Positions 1-10,324 of a DNA stretch of 64,000 nt are shown in pieces. How positions within the stretch are numbered: the first letter of the stretch is position 1; each line of letters starts with the position of its first letter. The notes under the pieces are model-generated. The model did not search any database, was not told the DNA's origin, and worked only from the letters and a program-made list of their open reading frames with translations. Location: NCBI GenBank assembly GCA_030431635.1, contig JAUIIL010000001.1:124001-188000 (forward strand), in the 5' to 3' direction. The DNA comes from Bacteriovoracia bacterium (GTDB lineage: Bacteria; Bdellovibrionota; Bacteriovoracia; Bacteriovoracales; Bacteriovoracaceae). Made by a program: the position numbers and the translations under genes.

Positions 1-1
1 T

Positions 2-1375
2 GATAATCACATTAGGATTAAGAGACTCGTTCTTTCTGAAAAAGATAGAGTGGGGATTGGTACATTTCAACCAAAAGATGAGAAAAACCAAGATTCAACA
101 GAGCTAACTGGAGATATCAACTACAGAAAAATTGCTCAGTATGGTTCTGACTCAGATCCAAGAGCTTTTAACTTTGATGGAGAGTTTAACATCGCTAACA
201 GAGGGATTGTTGAATTCATCGAGATGTTAAAACTTGATGTGGCCTTCCTTTATGATTTACTAGGAGCTTCTCAAGAACAGTCAATTAAACCCAAAAAGTT
301 TGCTCAAACTTCAATTGATGAAGTTATTTTGGGACATACAAATGAGCCTGAATTTAGAAAGCTTCAAAATAATGAGTTTATGGAAGCTCTTCGAGATAGA
401 ACGGTTAAAATTGATGTTCCTTATATTACAAGACTTGATCAAGAGGTGAAAATCTATCAAAAAGATTTTAACTCAAAAACTCTTGATATCCATATCGCTC
501 CTCACACAATTGATATGGCCAGTACATGGGCTGTTTTAACAAGACTAGAGGAACCAAAGAAAGCGGATTTGACAAGAATGCAAAAACTCAAACTTTATAA
601 CGGGAAGACTCTTCCAGGTTATAATGAAGATAATGTGAAGGAATTGCGTAAAGAAGCTGTGAGAGAAGGATTGGAAGGGATTTCTCCTCGTTATATCCAA
701 GATAAAATCTCAAATGCCATCGTAAAGAATGCTCATCACGGCTGTCTTAATCCTTTTATGGTCTTTAATGAACTTGAGTCTGGACTCAAGCATCACGCAT
801 TGATTAATTCTCCCGATCAACTTGAAGTTTATAAAGAGATGTTGGCGACGACTAGACAAGAGTATGAGGATACTGTGAAAAATGATGTCATGAAAGCCAT
901 TAGCGTTGATGAAACGGCCATTAATACTTTATGTGCGAACTATATTGATAACGTGAAGGCTTATACTCAGAAAGAGAAAATTAGAAATAAATACTCTAAT
1001 AAACTTGAAGAAGCAGATGAGCGTTTCATGAGATCGATCGAAGAGAAGATTGATATTCCTGAATCACGTAAAGATGATTTTAGAAGAGAAATCATGAATT
1101 ATATTGGTGCTCTTGCTATTGAAGGGAAGCAATTTGATTATAAGATGAATGAAAGACTGCATAGGGCGCTAGAGCTTAAGCTTTTTGAAGATCAGAAAGA
1201 TACGATTAAGTTAACGACAATTATTTCAAACGTTGTAGATAAGGCGACACAAGAGAAGATTGAAGTTGTAAAGTCTAGGCTTATTAAAAACTTTAATTAC
1301 TGTGAAATATGTGCAACTGATGCTTTAAATTTCGTTGCGAGTATTTTTGCCAAAGGCGATTCGATTAAATCTTAA
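2..1375 (+). CDS. prkA: PrkA-family serine protein kinase, C-terminal part (5' truncated)
   Basis: This is the C-terminal 457 residues of a PrkA/YeaG-type kinase, a cytoplasmic AAA+-related serine protein kinase linked in other bacteria to stationary-phase, starvation and stress responses. The frame is open from base 2, and the residues before the GTG at 50 ([12 protein letters not shown]) already match the family, so that GTG is internal. The motif [14 protein letters not shown] and the segments [19 protein letters not shown] and LTRLEEPKK are characteristic. Members are usually around 640-690 residues, so roughly 190 N-terminal residues, including the Walker A region, lie outside the window. 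The next gene begins 9 bases downstream, giving the classic prkA-yeaH-spoVR order. Confidence 0.95.
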   Translation, partial: DNHIRIKRLVLSEKDRVGIGTFQPKDEKNQDSTELTGDINYRKIAQYGSDSDPRAFNFDGEFNIANRGIVEFIEMLKLDVAFLYDLLGASQEQSIKPKKFAQTSIDEVILGHTNEPEFRKLQNNEFMEALRDRTVKIDVPYITRLDQEVKIYQKDFNSKTLDIHIAPHTIDMASTWAVLTRLEEPKKADLTRMQKLKLYNGKTLPGYNEDNVKELRKEAVREGLEGISPRYIQDKISNAIVKNAHHGCLNPFMVFNELESGLKHHALINSPDQLEVYKEMLATTRQEYEDTVKNDVMKAISVDETAINTLCANYIDNVKAYTQKEKIRNKYSNKLEEADERFMRSIEEKIDIPESRKDDFRREIMNYIGALAIEGKQFDYKMNERLHRALELKLFEDQKDTIKLTTIISNVVDKATQEKIEVVKSRLIKNFNYCEICATDALNFVASIFAKGDSIKS

Positions 1376-1384
1376 GGAGAACGC

Positions 1385-2503
1385 TTGGACCACCCGATAA
1401 AAAGAGATCACGCACGTTTTAGAAAAATCGTAAAAGGTCGCGTGCGTGATAACCTAAGGAAATATATCTCTCATGGACAACAAATTGTTCCCAAAGGGGG
1501 AGATAAGTTTACTGTTCCAATGCCTCAAATTGATACCCCAAGATTTAAGTTTGGTGATAAATCCCAAGGGGGTGTCGGACAAGGTGAAGGGCAACCTGGA
1601 GATCCAGTTGATGGACAACAAGATCCAAATGGAGAACCAGGAGAGGGTGAAGCCGGTCAAGACGAAGGAAGTAAAGAATTAGAGGTTGAGCTAACTGTAG
1701 ATGAGTTGGCCCAGATTTTAGGTGAGCAGCTTGAGCTTCCTAATATTCAACCGAAGGGAAAAAAATCCCTTCAATCAACAGTTGATAAGTACTCGACTAT
1801 TGGAAAAACAGGGCCTGATTCACTAAGACATATTAAAAGAACTTATAAAGAAGCCCTCAAAAGACAGATTGCTTTGGGACATTACGATCCAAATAACCCA
1901 ACTGTTATTCCGACAAAAGGTGATTACCGCTACAGAGCAGCTGATACGAAAATAGAAATGGAGAATTCTGCTGTTGTCATTTATATGATGGATGTCTCAG
2001 GTTCTATGGGAGATGAGCAGAAAGAAATTGTTCGAACTGAATCCTTTTGGATTAATCTTTGGTTAAAGAGCCAATATAAGGATATCGAAATTCGCTATAT
2101 TATCCACGATGCCACGGCCAAAGAAGTGGATGAGAATACTTTCTTTAGAACCAGAGAGAGTGGAGGAACACTGATTTCTTCGGCCTATAGTTTATGTAAG
2201 CAGATCATTGAAGCTGATTACAATCCAAGCGAATGGAATATTTATCCTTTTCACTTCTCTGATGGAGATAACTGGTCTGCTGATGACACTAAGTTATGTC
2301 TGGAACTCTTAGATAAATTTATTGTTCCTGCTTCAAATATGTTTTGTTATGGCCAAGTAGAATCTCGTTATGGCTCAGGTCAGTTTTACAAAGATCTCAG
2401 CTCTAAGTATGGAGCTCAACATGATGAGGTTATTCTCTCAAAAATTAAAAATAAAGATGGGATTCTTGACTCGATTAAAGAGTTCTTAGGCAAGGGTAAC
2501 TAA
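1385..2503 (+). CDS. yeaH: YeaH/YhbH family protein (DUF444, VWA-like)
   Basis: This is a DUF444/YeaH protein of 372 residues, the standard partner of PrkA; its biochemical role is unknown. A von Willebrand A-like domain with the MIDAS-type motif MDVSGSMG lies near residues 200-208, followed by a GGTLISSAY segment typical of the family. Residues about 58-98 form a Gly/Gln/Glu/Asp-rich, probably disordered linker. The start is TTG, chosen because TAAGGAG stands 5-6 bases upstream and the [17 protein letters not shown]-terminus fits the family. Its stop codon directly abuts the spoVR start, so translation of the three genes is probably coupled. Confidence 0.93.
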   Translation: MDHPIKRDHARFRKIVKGRVRDNLRKYISHGQQIVPKGGDKFTVPMPQIDTPRFKFGDKSQGGVGQGEGQPGDPVDGQQDPNGEPGEGEAGQDEGSKELEVELTVDELAQILGEQLELPNIQPKGKKSLQSTVDKYSTIGKTGPDSLRHIKRTYKEALKRQIALGHYDPNNPTVIPTKGDYRYRAADTKIEMENSAVVIYMMDVSGSMGDEQKEIVRTESFWINLWLKSQYKDIEIRYIIHDATAKEVDENTFFRTRESGGTLISSAYSLCKQIIEADYNPSEWNIYPFHFSDGDNWSADDTKLCLELLDKFIVPASNMFCYGQVESRYGSGQFYKDLSSKYGAQHDEVILSKIKNKDGILDSIKEFLGKGN

Positions 2504-4021
2504 ATGGAATTAAGAAGTAAGCCTATTACCGGTAAGTTAGTCGATCTTCAAAAAGAAATTGAAGGGTATGCTCTTGAGTATGGACTTGATTTTTTCCCAC
2601 AAATTTTTGAAATGTGTGATTACGATACGATTAATATTCTAGCGGCTCAAGGTGGTTTTCCTAGTCGTTATCCTCATTGGCGCTTTGGTATGGACTATGA
2701 TCAAATGTCCAAAGGCTATAAATATGGACTACAAAAAATTTATGAGATGGTCATTAATACTAATCCTTGTTACGCCTATTTGTTACAAGTGAACAACTGG
2801 GTTGATCAAAAAATTGTCATGGCCCATGTTTATGGACACAATGATTTTTTTAAAAATAATCTATGGTTTTCGGGAACAAACAGAAAAATGATGGATGTCA
2901 TGGCCAATCATGGAACAAAAATCCGCCGTTATATGGAAAAGTATGGAATCGATAGAGTTGAAGCTTTTATTGATAGGGCCCTCTCATTAGAAAATCTTAT
3001 TTCTGTAAATGAGCTTTTTGAAACAGCGGAACTTAAAAGAAGAAGAAGTGAAATCAATAAGCAAGCGGCCAGTGAGAGCGAAGAAGACTATATTAATGAC
3101 GATAGATCTGAAGCACTTAAGTCTTTTATGCGCTCAAAGAAAAGAAGAAGCGAAGAAAGAACAAGAGTAACAACTAAAGAAGAAAAGAAAGAACTTGTTC
3201 TACCTAAAAAAGTTCCACCAAAGCCCGAGCGAGATATCATGCAGTTTCTCATTAACTTTGCTCCTTTAGAAGAATGGCAAGCAGATATCTTGGGGCTCTT
3301 AAGAGAGGAAGCTTATTACTTTCTTCCTCAAAGATTAACAAAAATTATGAATGAAGGTTGGGCCAGTTATTGGCACTCAACGATAATGACCCAAAAAGCT
3401 CTAGATGCTTCAGAAATCATCGACTTCGCTGATAAGCATGCTGGGGTTATGGCCATGAGTCGTAAGCAGATGAATCCTTATAAAGTAGGGATTGAACTTA
3501 TGCGAGATATTGAATACCGCTGGAATACGGGACGTTTTGGTAAAGAGTATAATGACTGTGACGATATGGTAGAAAAAGAGAACTGGGATCTCAAACTTAA
3601 CCAAGGAAGAGAGAAGATATTCAGTGTGAGAAGAACCCACAATGATATTTCTTTCATTGATGAATTTTTAACTCCTGAGTTTTGTGAAAGACAACAACTC
3701 TTTACTTATAAATACAATCCTAGAACGGGCCGCTATGAAATTGACCAGAAAGACTTTGAAGCAATTAAATCGAAACTATTGATTCAATTAACAAACTTCG
3801 GCTCTCCTGTTATTGAAGTGGAAGATGGTAACTACAGAAATAGGGGAGAACTCCTTTTAGGCCATCGTCATGATGGAGTTGATCTTGATATGAACTATGC
3901 GGCCGATACTCTTCAAAATATCTACGCGATTTGGACCAGGCCAGTTAACATCAAAACCCGTTATGACGACAAAGAAGTTGTCTTTCACTTTGACGGGCAT
4001 CAGATGAAGCCTATTCATTAA
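2504..4021 (+). CDS. spoVR: SpoVR family protein
   Basis: SpoVR/YcgB-type cytoplasmic protein of 505 residues, close to the usual length. In Bacillus SpoVR affects spore cortex formation; in proteobacteria it travels with prkA and yeaH and its activity is undefined. Recognisable parts are the N-terminal FPQIFEMCDYDTIN and PHWRFGMDYDQM segments, the HVYGHNDFFKNN motif near residues 107-118, and the central NEGWASYWHSTIM segment. The charged insert around residues 185-240 is rich in Lys, Arg and Glu and is probably a flexible linker. The ATG immediately follows the TAA of yeaH. No strong terminator was seen in the following 150 bases. Confidence 0.95.
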   Translation: MELRSKPITGKLVDLQKEIEGYALEYGLDFFPQIFEMCDYDTINILAAQGGFPSRYPHWRFGMDYDQMSKGYKYGLQKIYEMVINTNPCYAYLLQVNNWVDQKIVMAHVYGHNDFFKNNLWFSGTNRKMMDVMANHGTKIRRYMEKYGIDRVEAFIDRALSLENLISVNELFETAELKRRRSEINKQAASESEEDYINDDRSEALKSFMRSKKRRSEERTRVTTKEEKKELVLPKKVPPKPERDIMQFLINFAPLEEWQADILGLLREEAYYFLPQRLTKIMNEGWASYWHSTIMTQKALDASEIIDFADKHAGVMAMSRKQMNPYKVGIELMRDIEYRWNTGRFGKEYNDCDDMVEKENWDLKLNQGREKIFSVRRTHNDISFIDEFLTPEFCERQQLFTYKYNPRTGRYEIDQKDFEAIKSKLLIQLTNFGSPVIEVEDGNYRNRGELLLGHRHDGVDLDMNYAADTLQNIYAIWTRPVNIKTRYDDKEVVFHFDGHQMKPIH

Positions 4022-4180
4022 AAAACTAAGAATTTGGGTTAGTTTCAAGCTCTCTTAAAGTTGATATGGGCTAGAACCTGTGTACTTATTACACCTTGCG
4101 GCATCCTTGTTAGACTAGACAAAACTTTATTGTTACCAGAATTAAGTGTCTATCTATTCAGTCAAGCGGGTTAAGAACTT

Positions 4181-4993
4181 ATGAAAGTATTTATTATTTT
4201 ATTCGTATTTAATTTTTCATTTGGTTATGCTGATATACTTTGTACATCTAAAGAAGAATGGCAGTTCAGTTGTAGACTTGATAGTAAAAGTAAAAAAAAA
4301 GATGCACTTTATATCTATCATCATAAGGAATCTTTTACGGCCGAACAAGGCTATGATGTAAACCACTTTTCTATTATCGGAGCTCCTGAAGCGAGTTGGA
4401 GGTTCACAAATCATCCTAATCGGAAAGTGCTTTTTCTAGAACAATTGCAAAACACTTTTTCCTACCTCTTTAATAAATTTATGGATAACGAAGGAAAGCA
4501 CGCAATTGTTCAGCTCAACCTCGAGCAAGACAAAATCTCAAAAAGTTCTCAATTAAGGTATTTAAATAACAACAAAGATTGGAAATACACTCGAGAGCAT
4601 TTTAAATTTAATGGACAGGTAGATTTGACAACTCTTGTAAGAGGAAAACCAAGTGTAAGCGGAGCTTCTGAGGTGAAGAGTTTCTTTCTTATTTTTCAAA
4701 CCAATATGGAGACAGACATCGTTTTTGATATAGATCCAAGAGCTATTTCTCTAATAGCTAATGGACAACATCTTGAGGATTCGCTTGTTCTTCTTCCTAA
4801 AAAGTTCAAGAAACAAATTAAAGGCGAAATAGAGAGGATGAAAAAAAGACTTCTACCTCAGTCTGATTTTACATTTTCATTAAACTATAAACTAATCACA
4901 GAAAATGGGGATAGTTTCTTGGTTAAAGAAAAAAATCCTTCTCAAATTCTCTCCTCTAATGTTTGTAGAGGGCTTTTAAGCAAGAAATTCTAA
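4181..4993 (+). CDS. Secreted protein of unknown function
   Basis: A 270-residue product not matched to any family. The N-terminus has a short Lys start, a hydrophobic core (IILFVFNFSFG) and a likely cleavage site after GYA, so export to the periplasm or beyond is predicted. The mature part is Lys-rich, with Cys residues in the first 15 mature positions (DILC, FSC) and one near the C-terminus (SNVCRG), which could form a disulfide. The following small gene has the same layout (signal peptide, an early Cys-Thr-Ser motif, Lys-rich body), so the two may be distant relatives. The 159-base upstream gap shows no clear Shine-Dalgarno site. Confidence 0.7.
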   Translation: MKVFIILFVFNFSFGYADILCTSKEEWQFSCRLDSKSKKKDALYIYHHKESFTAEQGYDVNHFSIIGAPEASWRFTNHPNRKVLFLEQLQNTFSYLFNKFMDNEGKHAIVQLNLEQDKISKSSQLRYLNNNKDWKYTREHFKFNGQVDLTTLVRGKPSVSGASEVKSFFLIFQTNMETDIVFDIDPRAISLIANGQHLEDSLVLLPKKFKKQIKGEIERMKKRLLPQSDFTFSLNYKLITENGDSFLVKEKNPSQILSSNVCRGLLSKKF

Positions 4994-5083
4994 CTTTCGA
5001 GAAAATTCTAAAGATATTACATAGCGCGTTGCGAAACAGTTCTTATTCCACTAGTTTGAAAAAAACCATGAGGAGTCCGAACC

Positions 5084-5638
5084 ATGAATTTTCTTTTTAT
5101 GATCTTGATATCCCTTTTATGCCTCAGCTCTTTTGCTAAAGAAAAGGAGCTGACAAAGTTTCGTTGTACTTCAGATGATGGGGACGTCAGTTTTAGTATT
5201 GTAAGAGACGGCTACTATAAAATAAGAGAGGGCAAGGCCATCAAGAAAGATCCTTGGAAAGGGAAGTATTCCTACTCGCTTGAAATCAGAGGTGTTTTTC
5301 AAAACCACCCACGCTACCAGGATGTTGTTCCTGTTCTAGAAATTCAGCAAAAATCAAAGAATTTCAAGTTTGTTCAAAAAATTGAAAGGGCCTTTAAGCA
5401 TGAGATTCAAGAAGGAATAAGAAATTCAATGCCTTACACGAGAGATAATTTTTCTATTGGTGATTATCGCAAAAAAGAAGAAAAGCAGAGAGTGAGTATT
5501 GTGGCCTGGACCTATGATAAGAAAAAGGGGAAGGCCCACATTGTTTTCCACAAAAAACAAAGGCAAAAAGAGGGCAATTCTTGGAAAAATTCCCCTCAAA
5601 TAGACATTGATTTAATTGCTGATTGCCTGTTTGAGTAA
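5084..5638 (+). CDS. Small secreted protein of unknown function
   Basis: A 184-residue product with a convincing signal peptide (FLFMILISLLCLSSFA, cleavage probably before KEKEL). The mature protein is strongly basic, contains an early Cys (RCTSDD) and one near the end (ADCLFE), and ends immediately after that Cys pair could close a disulfide. The ATG is preceded by GAGGAG at good distance. No family was recognised. It lies between another secreted unknown protein and a pair of large exported proteins, all on the same strand but with gaps of 75-90 bases, so they may be separate transcription units. Confidence 0.7.
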   Translation: MNFLFMILISLLCLSSFAKEKELTKFRCTSDDGDVSFSIVRDGYYKIREGKAIKKDPWKGKYSYSLEIRGVFQNHPRYQDVVPVLEIQQKSKNFKFVQKIERAFKHEIQEGIRNSMPYTRDNFSIGDYRKKEEKQRVSIVAWTYDKKKGKAHIVFHKKQRQKEGNSWKNSPQIDIDLIADCLFE

Positions 5639-5716
5639 ATATTTCATTTTAATGCGATTATCTTGAGGCGTTAAGTGTTCTAAGGTACTAAATTTATAGT
5701 CTTTTAAGGGGCTTTG

Positions 5717-7570
5717 ATGTTGTATCTTACTTTGTTCACTTCTCTCGTGTGCTCCGTTATATGGGCCCAGGATTATGCTCTGATTCTTTCGGAGAAAAAA
5801 CTCAAAGAACAAATCAACCAACAACTTCATTATTTCTCTCTCAAAGAATTGAATCGAAGTTTTGATCTTTCTCAAAATCCTATAGCTGTTAAGAGACTCA
5901 ATCTTTTTAAAGAAGATAGTAATATTATCAATGTTTATGGAAACTATCTTTTTGGTCTTCAGTTTCATCCAGAAAACGCGATAGAGCTAAACCTGGGACA
6001 AGGGAGTCTTCAAACAGGACTTAAGATTAAGAGACTTTCTTTTCCCTTGATGCGCTCTAGTGAAGAATTAAATATAGAGCTTGAACTAGAACTGAATCAT
6101 TTTCAAGTGATGTTTCCTGAAGTAGTGGCCAAGGAGTTAAATATCACTTTAGAAAAAAATCCTTATTCCAGGTGTTATAAAGAGAAAAACCTGGATCCAC
6201 AGAATAGAATTTCGGTTAAATACCAAAGCTTAAAACTTTTTAATCAGGAGTCTACTCCTCTAACTCTTTCTTTTTCCCTAACAACTTATCTCTCTCATCA
6301 AAATAAATTGGCGACAGTTGTTAATTCAGTCCATTCCAATCTTGATGAGAGCTTTCTTACAAAAGCAGTCATTGAATATTCACACTTTCTTATTCCTCCT
6401 ATTTATATCGAAACTGTTAATAAAGAAAATGGTGAAAGGAAGTGCTTTCTTGTTAATAAAGATGAAGCAGTTCAAAAACTTTTCAAGGCCCAATTGGTTA
6501 AATTAACTCCCAAAATTTTAGGTGCCGTTGGGAAAATCATAAAGACAAAACTCTCCGAGAAGTTAACGACCTTGGTAGGAGAGCTTCTTGCCCCTTTACC
6601 AACAAAGTTTAAATTTGAGTATATAACAAGGCTTCAAAAAGATAAGAAAGCAGCCTCCTATACAACTTATGTGCAAAGAAGAGCAAGTGAGAGAATCGAT
6701 ATCGATGAATTAGATAGCACAGAAACTAAAAACTTTCCTCAATTAAAATCAGTAAAGATCCCAGTAGAGGAAAAAGAAAATAAAGTGAGCGATAATACTT
6801 ATTATCACAAAGAAGAGAGTCCTTTCTTTTTTCAATCTCTTGTTGAAAATCTTTTCTATTTGAATTTAGAGTTAGAGCTGGTGCGTTTAAGAAAATTACC
6901 AGGGCAGATAAGAATTGATATTAAGCAATCTCTGCAAACAAATACTATTAATTTAGACTACCAAAAATCAAGAATCAGTTATCCTACTCCGCAGTCGTCA
7001 CTGGGACTTGGAATAAGTGAAGAGCTTCTTAATGATTTATTTATTCACTCATATTACTTGGATAAATTTCATGGACTCCCCTTTCCAGAAGGAATTCATT
7101 TTCAGAATAAAAAGCCAGAAATAAAACTGCAGAAAGACAAAATGATTTTAACCTTATTTGTCGAAGCCAGATTAAAAGAGCTTCCTTATTATTGGCCAGC
7201 GGGAGAAGTTTTAAGCCGTTATGAGAAAACTTTTGGCAAAACAAATGGAGTTTTTAAGTTTCCAGTTCGAGTTATCCTGATTCCTAATTTAAATGAAGAA
7301 GGGATTAGTTTTATTCATGGTTTTGACTGGGATTTTCTTGATGAAGAAAGTGAGCAAAATAATATAGGAGAGGCTTCTAGGTTAACTCAGTATCTTTGGA
7401 AAAAATTAAGACCTAAACTAGAAGAAATTGTTTCTGGTCTTAATTTATCTTTTCCTTTTAAAACTAGACCTTGGAGCAAACTAGGTCTAGAAATTCAAGG
7501 TTTGCAAGTAGTTGAGGGTGGAGTTTTAGTTGAAGTAGAAGCTATGTCAAAACTAGGAGGAGAGAATTGA
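5717..7570 (+). CDS. Large exported protein, TULIP/BPI-like layout, function unknown
   Basis: A 617-residue protein with a signal peptide (LYLTLFTSLVCSVIWA, cleavage before QDYAL). ATG 5717 is preferred over TTG 5714 because AAGGGG lies 5 bases upstream. The body alternates long amphipathic beta-rich stretches with a helical segment near residues 255-285 (LVKLTPKILGAVGKIIKTKLSEKLTTLVGEL), and the C-terminal part repeats a strand-helix-strand plan. The next gene overlaps by 4 bases and has the same plan, so the two are probably paralogues acting together. The overall shape recalls lipid-carrying TULIP/BPI-type domains, but that is inferred from pattern only; no catalytic motif is visible. Confidence 0.7.
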   Translation: MLYLTLFTSLVCSVIWAQDYALILSEKKLKEQINQQLHYFSLKELNRSFDLSQNPIAVKRLNLFKEDSNIINVYGNYLFGLQFHPENAIELNLGQGSLQTGLKIKRLSFPLMRSSEELNIELELELNHFQVMFPEVVAKELNITLEKNPYSRCYKEKNLDPQNRISVKYQSLKLFNQESTPLTLSFSLTTYLSHQNKLATVVNSVHSNLDESFLTKAVIEYSHFLIPPIYIETVNKENGERKCFLVNKDEAVQKLFKAQLVKLTPKILGAVGKIIKTKLSEKLTTLVGELLAPLPTKFKFEYITRLQKDKKAASYTTYVQRRASERIDIDELDSTETKNFPQLKSVKIPVEEKENKVSDNTYYHKEESPFFFQSLVENLFYLNLELELVRLRKLPGQIRIDIKQSLQTNTINLDYQKSRISYPTPQSSLGLGISEELLNDLFIHSYYLDKFHGLPFPEGIHFQNKKPEIKLQKDKMILTLFVEARLKELPYYWPAGEVLSRYEKTFGKTNGVFKFPVRVILIPNLNEEGISFIHGFDWDFLDEESEQNNIGEASRLTQYLWKKLRPKLEEIVSGLNLSFPFKTRPWSKLGLEIQGLQVVEGGVLVEVEAMSKLGGEN

Positions 7571-9303
7571 ATAAGAAAATTTTCTTTTTTCTTTTTTTGA
7601 CCAATATCAACACTCTATTTTCTCAGGAAAATAAATGGCCACAATTTAATCCTGATGTTTCCATTCAAACCGTTTTTGATGCTGATGCTCAAAACTTTAT
7701 GCTTAATATTATCAACAAAGTAGTAACAGATATAACAGGAGTAAATCCTCTACATTACTCTTTTAAAGAACCTATTGTTATTGATGGACCGATGAAAGGG
7801 AATATGCAAGAGCTTATTTATGGTGTTGTCTCTAGTATTTTCAATTATCCCTTTGATGAGGGAAGACTTCATATTCAAATTGACGGACTTAACTATCATA
7901 TTAATAAATCAGAAGTTTTAATCAAAGAAACTCAAGGCTCAAAGGATAAGCGCAAATTAAATTTGACCTTCAAGCTCTATGAGACAGTTATAGAAACAAA
8001 GAAAACAAGTATTGATATAAAAGGAGTAGAAGGGAAAGAGAGCTTTATTGATGATGTCGTCATTTACCTTGAGGGGTTGGGGATGAGCTCTCCTCATTTA
8101 AATTCTTTAACTCTTAATTCTGATATCATGGTAGAGAGAATTGATGGTAAGCTTCTTTTTACGATTCTTGATGCTAAGGCCGATTACTTCCAAGATATTA
8201 CTCTTGAGGAGATAAAAAAAGATGTCAAAGTTAAAGTTGATGAATCCTCCCTCTCCCATGATTTAAGCCTTTCCCTAGGAACCACTCGGATTGACTCAAA
8301 TGATGACTCTCTTATTTATGCGATAGAGAAGAGAAATGATAGAATTGCAGATATGCTTTTAAAGCCTATTGTGAAGCTCTTTCATTCTTTACCTCAGAAG
8401 ATGGGAGACTCTCTTGATAAATATAGAAGTTTTAGTATCGCTGATAATATTAATTTTAAGATAATGGGAGAGAAAACATCTTTAGAGATTGCGGATTTGA
8501 ATTTTATCAGAGACGGCCAACTTTTTCTTGATACATTTATTGGGCAAAAAGAGAGCGTGAGCTTCTCTGAGGTAGAGGACTTTGAGTTTAGTTTTGAAGA
8601 TATCCACCAAAAAATTCAAGATGAAGAAGCTGATATCATTGTAAGTGCTTCAGAGAAAGGGCTTAGCAAAATGATTCAGAAATTTTTAAGCCAAAGGTTT
8701 CCAGAGAATCAGCTAAGTAAAGAGATTAGAATAGGATCTCAGGGAATAAGGTGGGTGCAAAGAGAAAATGACCAAGGAGAAATCGTGGTCGATCTCTTTA
8801 TAAGGCCCACTTTCTTTAAACGTTTGGGACTTTTCTTACTAACAGGTAAATCTGAAATCACGCTTCCAGTTGTTATTAGACCTGAAATCTTTATGACTTT
8901 TGAAGAAAATAAAAACTATCTTAACTTAAAGTGGCATCATGACTATACTGACTTTACATCCCTATCCCAAAGTTTTTATGGTGTTGAAAACGATCTCGCT
9001 AAAATTAAAAGATCAAAAAAACTCATTCATAAATTTCTTCTCAAAAAATTAAATGAAATCTTAAATAAGCTTGAAAAGAAAGTTTATCTTCCGATCTTTG
9101 ATAATCTTAATATGAAGGTTTTAGAAATTAAATCTAATCAGCATGGAAGATTGAATTTCTTATTTAAGCTCTCTTACTGTGATCAAGAGGAATTATTAAA
9201 GGGATGCAAAGACTCTCATCCTTACGCTCAAGAGTTTTGGGAGCAATTGCCTGCCTTTATTTCGGAGCAGTTCGCCAAAAAAGAAGAAAGGAGAAAAAAC
9301 TAG
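7567..9303 (+). CDS. Large exported protein, partner/paralogue of the upstream gene
   Basis: A 578-residue protein with a signal peptide (IFFFLFLTNINTLFS, cleavage before QENKW). The TTG start overlaps the TGA of the preceding gene (TTGA), and AGGAGG lies just upstream, so the pair is translationally coupled. Like its neighbour it is beta-rich with interspersed amphipathic helices (RIADMLLKPIVKLFHSLP). It has a closing section (SEITLPVVIRPEIF, then LKKLNEILNKLEKK, then LNMKVLEIKSNQ) that lines up in order with the neighbour's KFPVRVILIP, KLRPKLEEIV and LGLEIQGLQ. A periplasmic lipid-binding role is a guess from this architecture. Confidence 0.68.
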   Translation: MNKKIFFFLFLTNINTLFSQENKWPQFNPDVSIQTVFDADAQNFMLNIINKVVTDITGVNPLHYSFKEPIVIDGPMKGNMQELIYGVVSSIFNYPFDEGRLHIQIDGLNYHINKSEVLIKETQGSKDKRKLNLTFKLYETVIETKKTSIDIKGVEGKESFIDDVVIYLEGLGMSSPHLNSLTLNSDIMVERIDGKLLFTILDAKADYFQDITLEEIKKDVKVKVDESSLSHDLSLSLGTTRIDSNDDSLIYAIEKRNDRIADMLLKPIVKLFHSLPQKMGDSLDKYRSFSIADNINFKIMGEKTSLEIADLNFIRDGQLFLDTFIGQKESVSFSEVEDFEFSFEDIHQKIQDEEADIIVSASEKGLSKMIQKFLSQRFPENQLSKEIRIGSQGIRWVQRENDQGEIVVDLFIRPTFFKRLGLFLLTGKSEITLPVVIRPEIFMTFEENKNYLNLKWHHDYTDFTSLSQSFYGVENDLAKIKRSKKLIHKFLLKKLNEILNKLEKKVYLPIFDNLNMKVLEIKSNQHGRLNFLFKLSYCDQEELLKGCKDSHPYAQEFWEQLPAFISEQFAKKEERRKN

Positions 9304-9311
9304 TACTCATG

Positions 9312-9335
9312 CTCTTCACAAGAGGCCCTTTTTTT
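9312..9335 (+). terminator. Weak terminator-like hairpin
   Basis: A 5-bp stem CTCTT/AAGAG with loop CAC is followed, after GCCC, by seven Ts. It sits 8 bases after the stop of the upstream exported-protein gene and before the PhoD-like gene. The stem is short and not directly joined to the T run, so the call is weak. Confidence 0.3.
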
Positions 9336-9349
9336 AGTCAAATACTCCA

Positions 9350-10291
9350 GTGATAAAGTTTTTTTGTGTCTTTTATTTTTTTGTTTTTTCTTCCCATGCT
9401 TACAAAATAACCTTTGGTTCTTGTAATAAGCAGTGGCTAGATCAATCCTACTGGGACGTTATGGCCAGGAAAAACCCCGATTTGTTTATTTGGTTGGGGG
9501 ATAATATTTATGCAGATACACAAGATCCGCTGGTCTTAGAGCAGAAGTATGCAGTTCAATTAGCTCACCCTGAATACCAAAGATTTAAGTCTCATATTCC
9601 TATTCTTGGGACTTGGGATGACCACGATTTCGGACTAAACAACTCAGGCAAGGAAAACGTCAATAAAAAAGAATCTCAGCGACTTTTTCTCGATTTTTTG
9701 GGTGAAGAGAAGAACTCTCAAAGAAGACATCAAGAAGGTATTTATGGCTCTTATCTCATTGGAGAGGGAGAAAAATCGATTAAGATTATTCTTTTAGATG
9801 TGCGCTATTTTAGAGACAAAAATAATCTTTTAGGGAAAAAGCAGTGGAAATGGCTTAAGCGAGATCTAAAAAATTCTAAGGCAAGAGTTCATATCATCGC
9901 GTCAGGTAGTGCTTTTTTTTTACGGGAAACTTTCCGGACAGAAGAGTGGAGTGATTACCCTGAAGAGAAGCGGATGCTAATGGATCTTGTTGTCAAAAAT
10001 GAGGTGCCCAACCCCATTTTTATAAGTGGTGATCTTCATTTTGCTAAAATTTTCTCTAAAGAGATCGATCCTTATAATAGATACTTTACTGAGGTCATGA
10101 GTAGCGGACTTAATAGTGGAAACAGGGCCCCAGCCTTTCTTATTAAAATGCTCTATGGGGCCCAGAATACTTTTGTTGGTAATAATTTTGGGCAGATAGA
10201 AGTTAATTGGGAAAAAAAACAGGTTGATCTCAGCATTTTCTCAAGTAATGACGGTGAGCAAAAAGCATATCATCAGATACAATTGAAATAA
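9350..10291 (+). CDS. PhoD-like metallophosphoesterase (alkaline phosphatase D family), exported
   Basis: A 313-residue protein of the PhoD-like calcineurin-type metallophosphatase family, expected to hydrolyse phosphate esters in the periplasm. The metal-binding blocks appear in order: ITFGSCNKQ after the signal peptide, WLGDNIYAD, GTWDDHDFGLNNSG, IILLDVRYFRD and FISGDLHFAKI. It is shorter than classical PhoD enzymes (about 500-550 residues), lacking the N-terminal Fn3-like domain, as in many bacterial and eukaryotic short forms. The hydrophobic FFCVFYFFVFSSHA stretch is a signal peptide. Start is GTG with no clear Shine-Dalgarno sequence, so initiation is less certain than identity. Confidence 0.88.
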   Translation: MIKFFCVFYFFVFSSHAYKITFGSCNKQWLDQSYWDVMARKNPDLFIWLGDNIYADTQDPLVLEQKYAVQLAHPEYQRFKSHIPILGTWDDHDFGLNNSGKENVNKKESQRLFLDFLGEEKNSQRRHQEGIYGSYLIGEGEKSIKIILLDVRYFRDKNNLLGKKQWKWLKRDLKNSKARVHIIASGSAFFLRETFRTEEWSDYPEEKRMLMDLVVKNEVPNPIFISGDLHFAKIFSKEIDPYNRYFTEVMSSGLNSGNRAPAFLIKMLYGAQNTFVGNNFGQIEVNWEKKQVDLSIFSSNDGEQKAYHQIQLK

Positions 10292-10324
10292 TTTGTGAAG
10301 CTTTAGTTAACCCCCTCAATTTAT

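Noticed and set aside
50-1375. Independent gene starting at GTG 50
   Set aside because: Residues encoded upstream in the same frame match PrkA, so the GTG is an internal codon of a truncated gene.
5612-5968. 118-residue minus-strand open frame over the start of the large exported gene
   Set aside because: It overlaps a signal peptide-coding region with a proper ribosome site; its product is Lys/Ile-rich with no domain.
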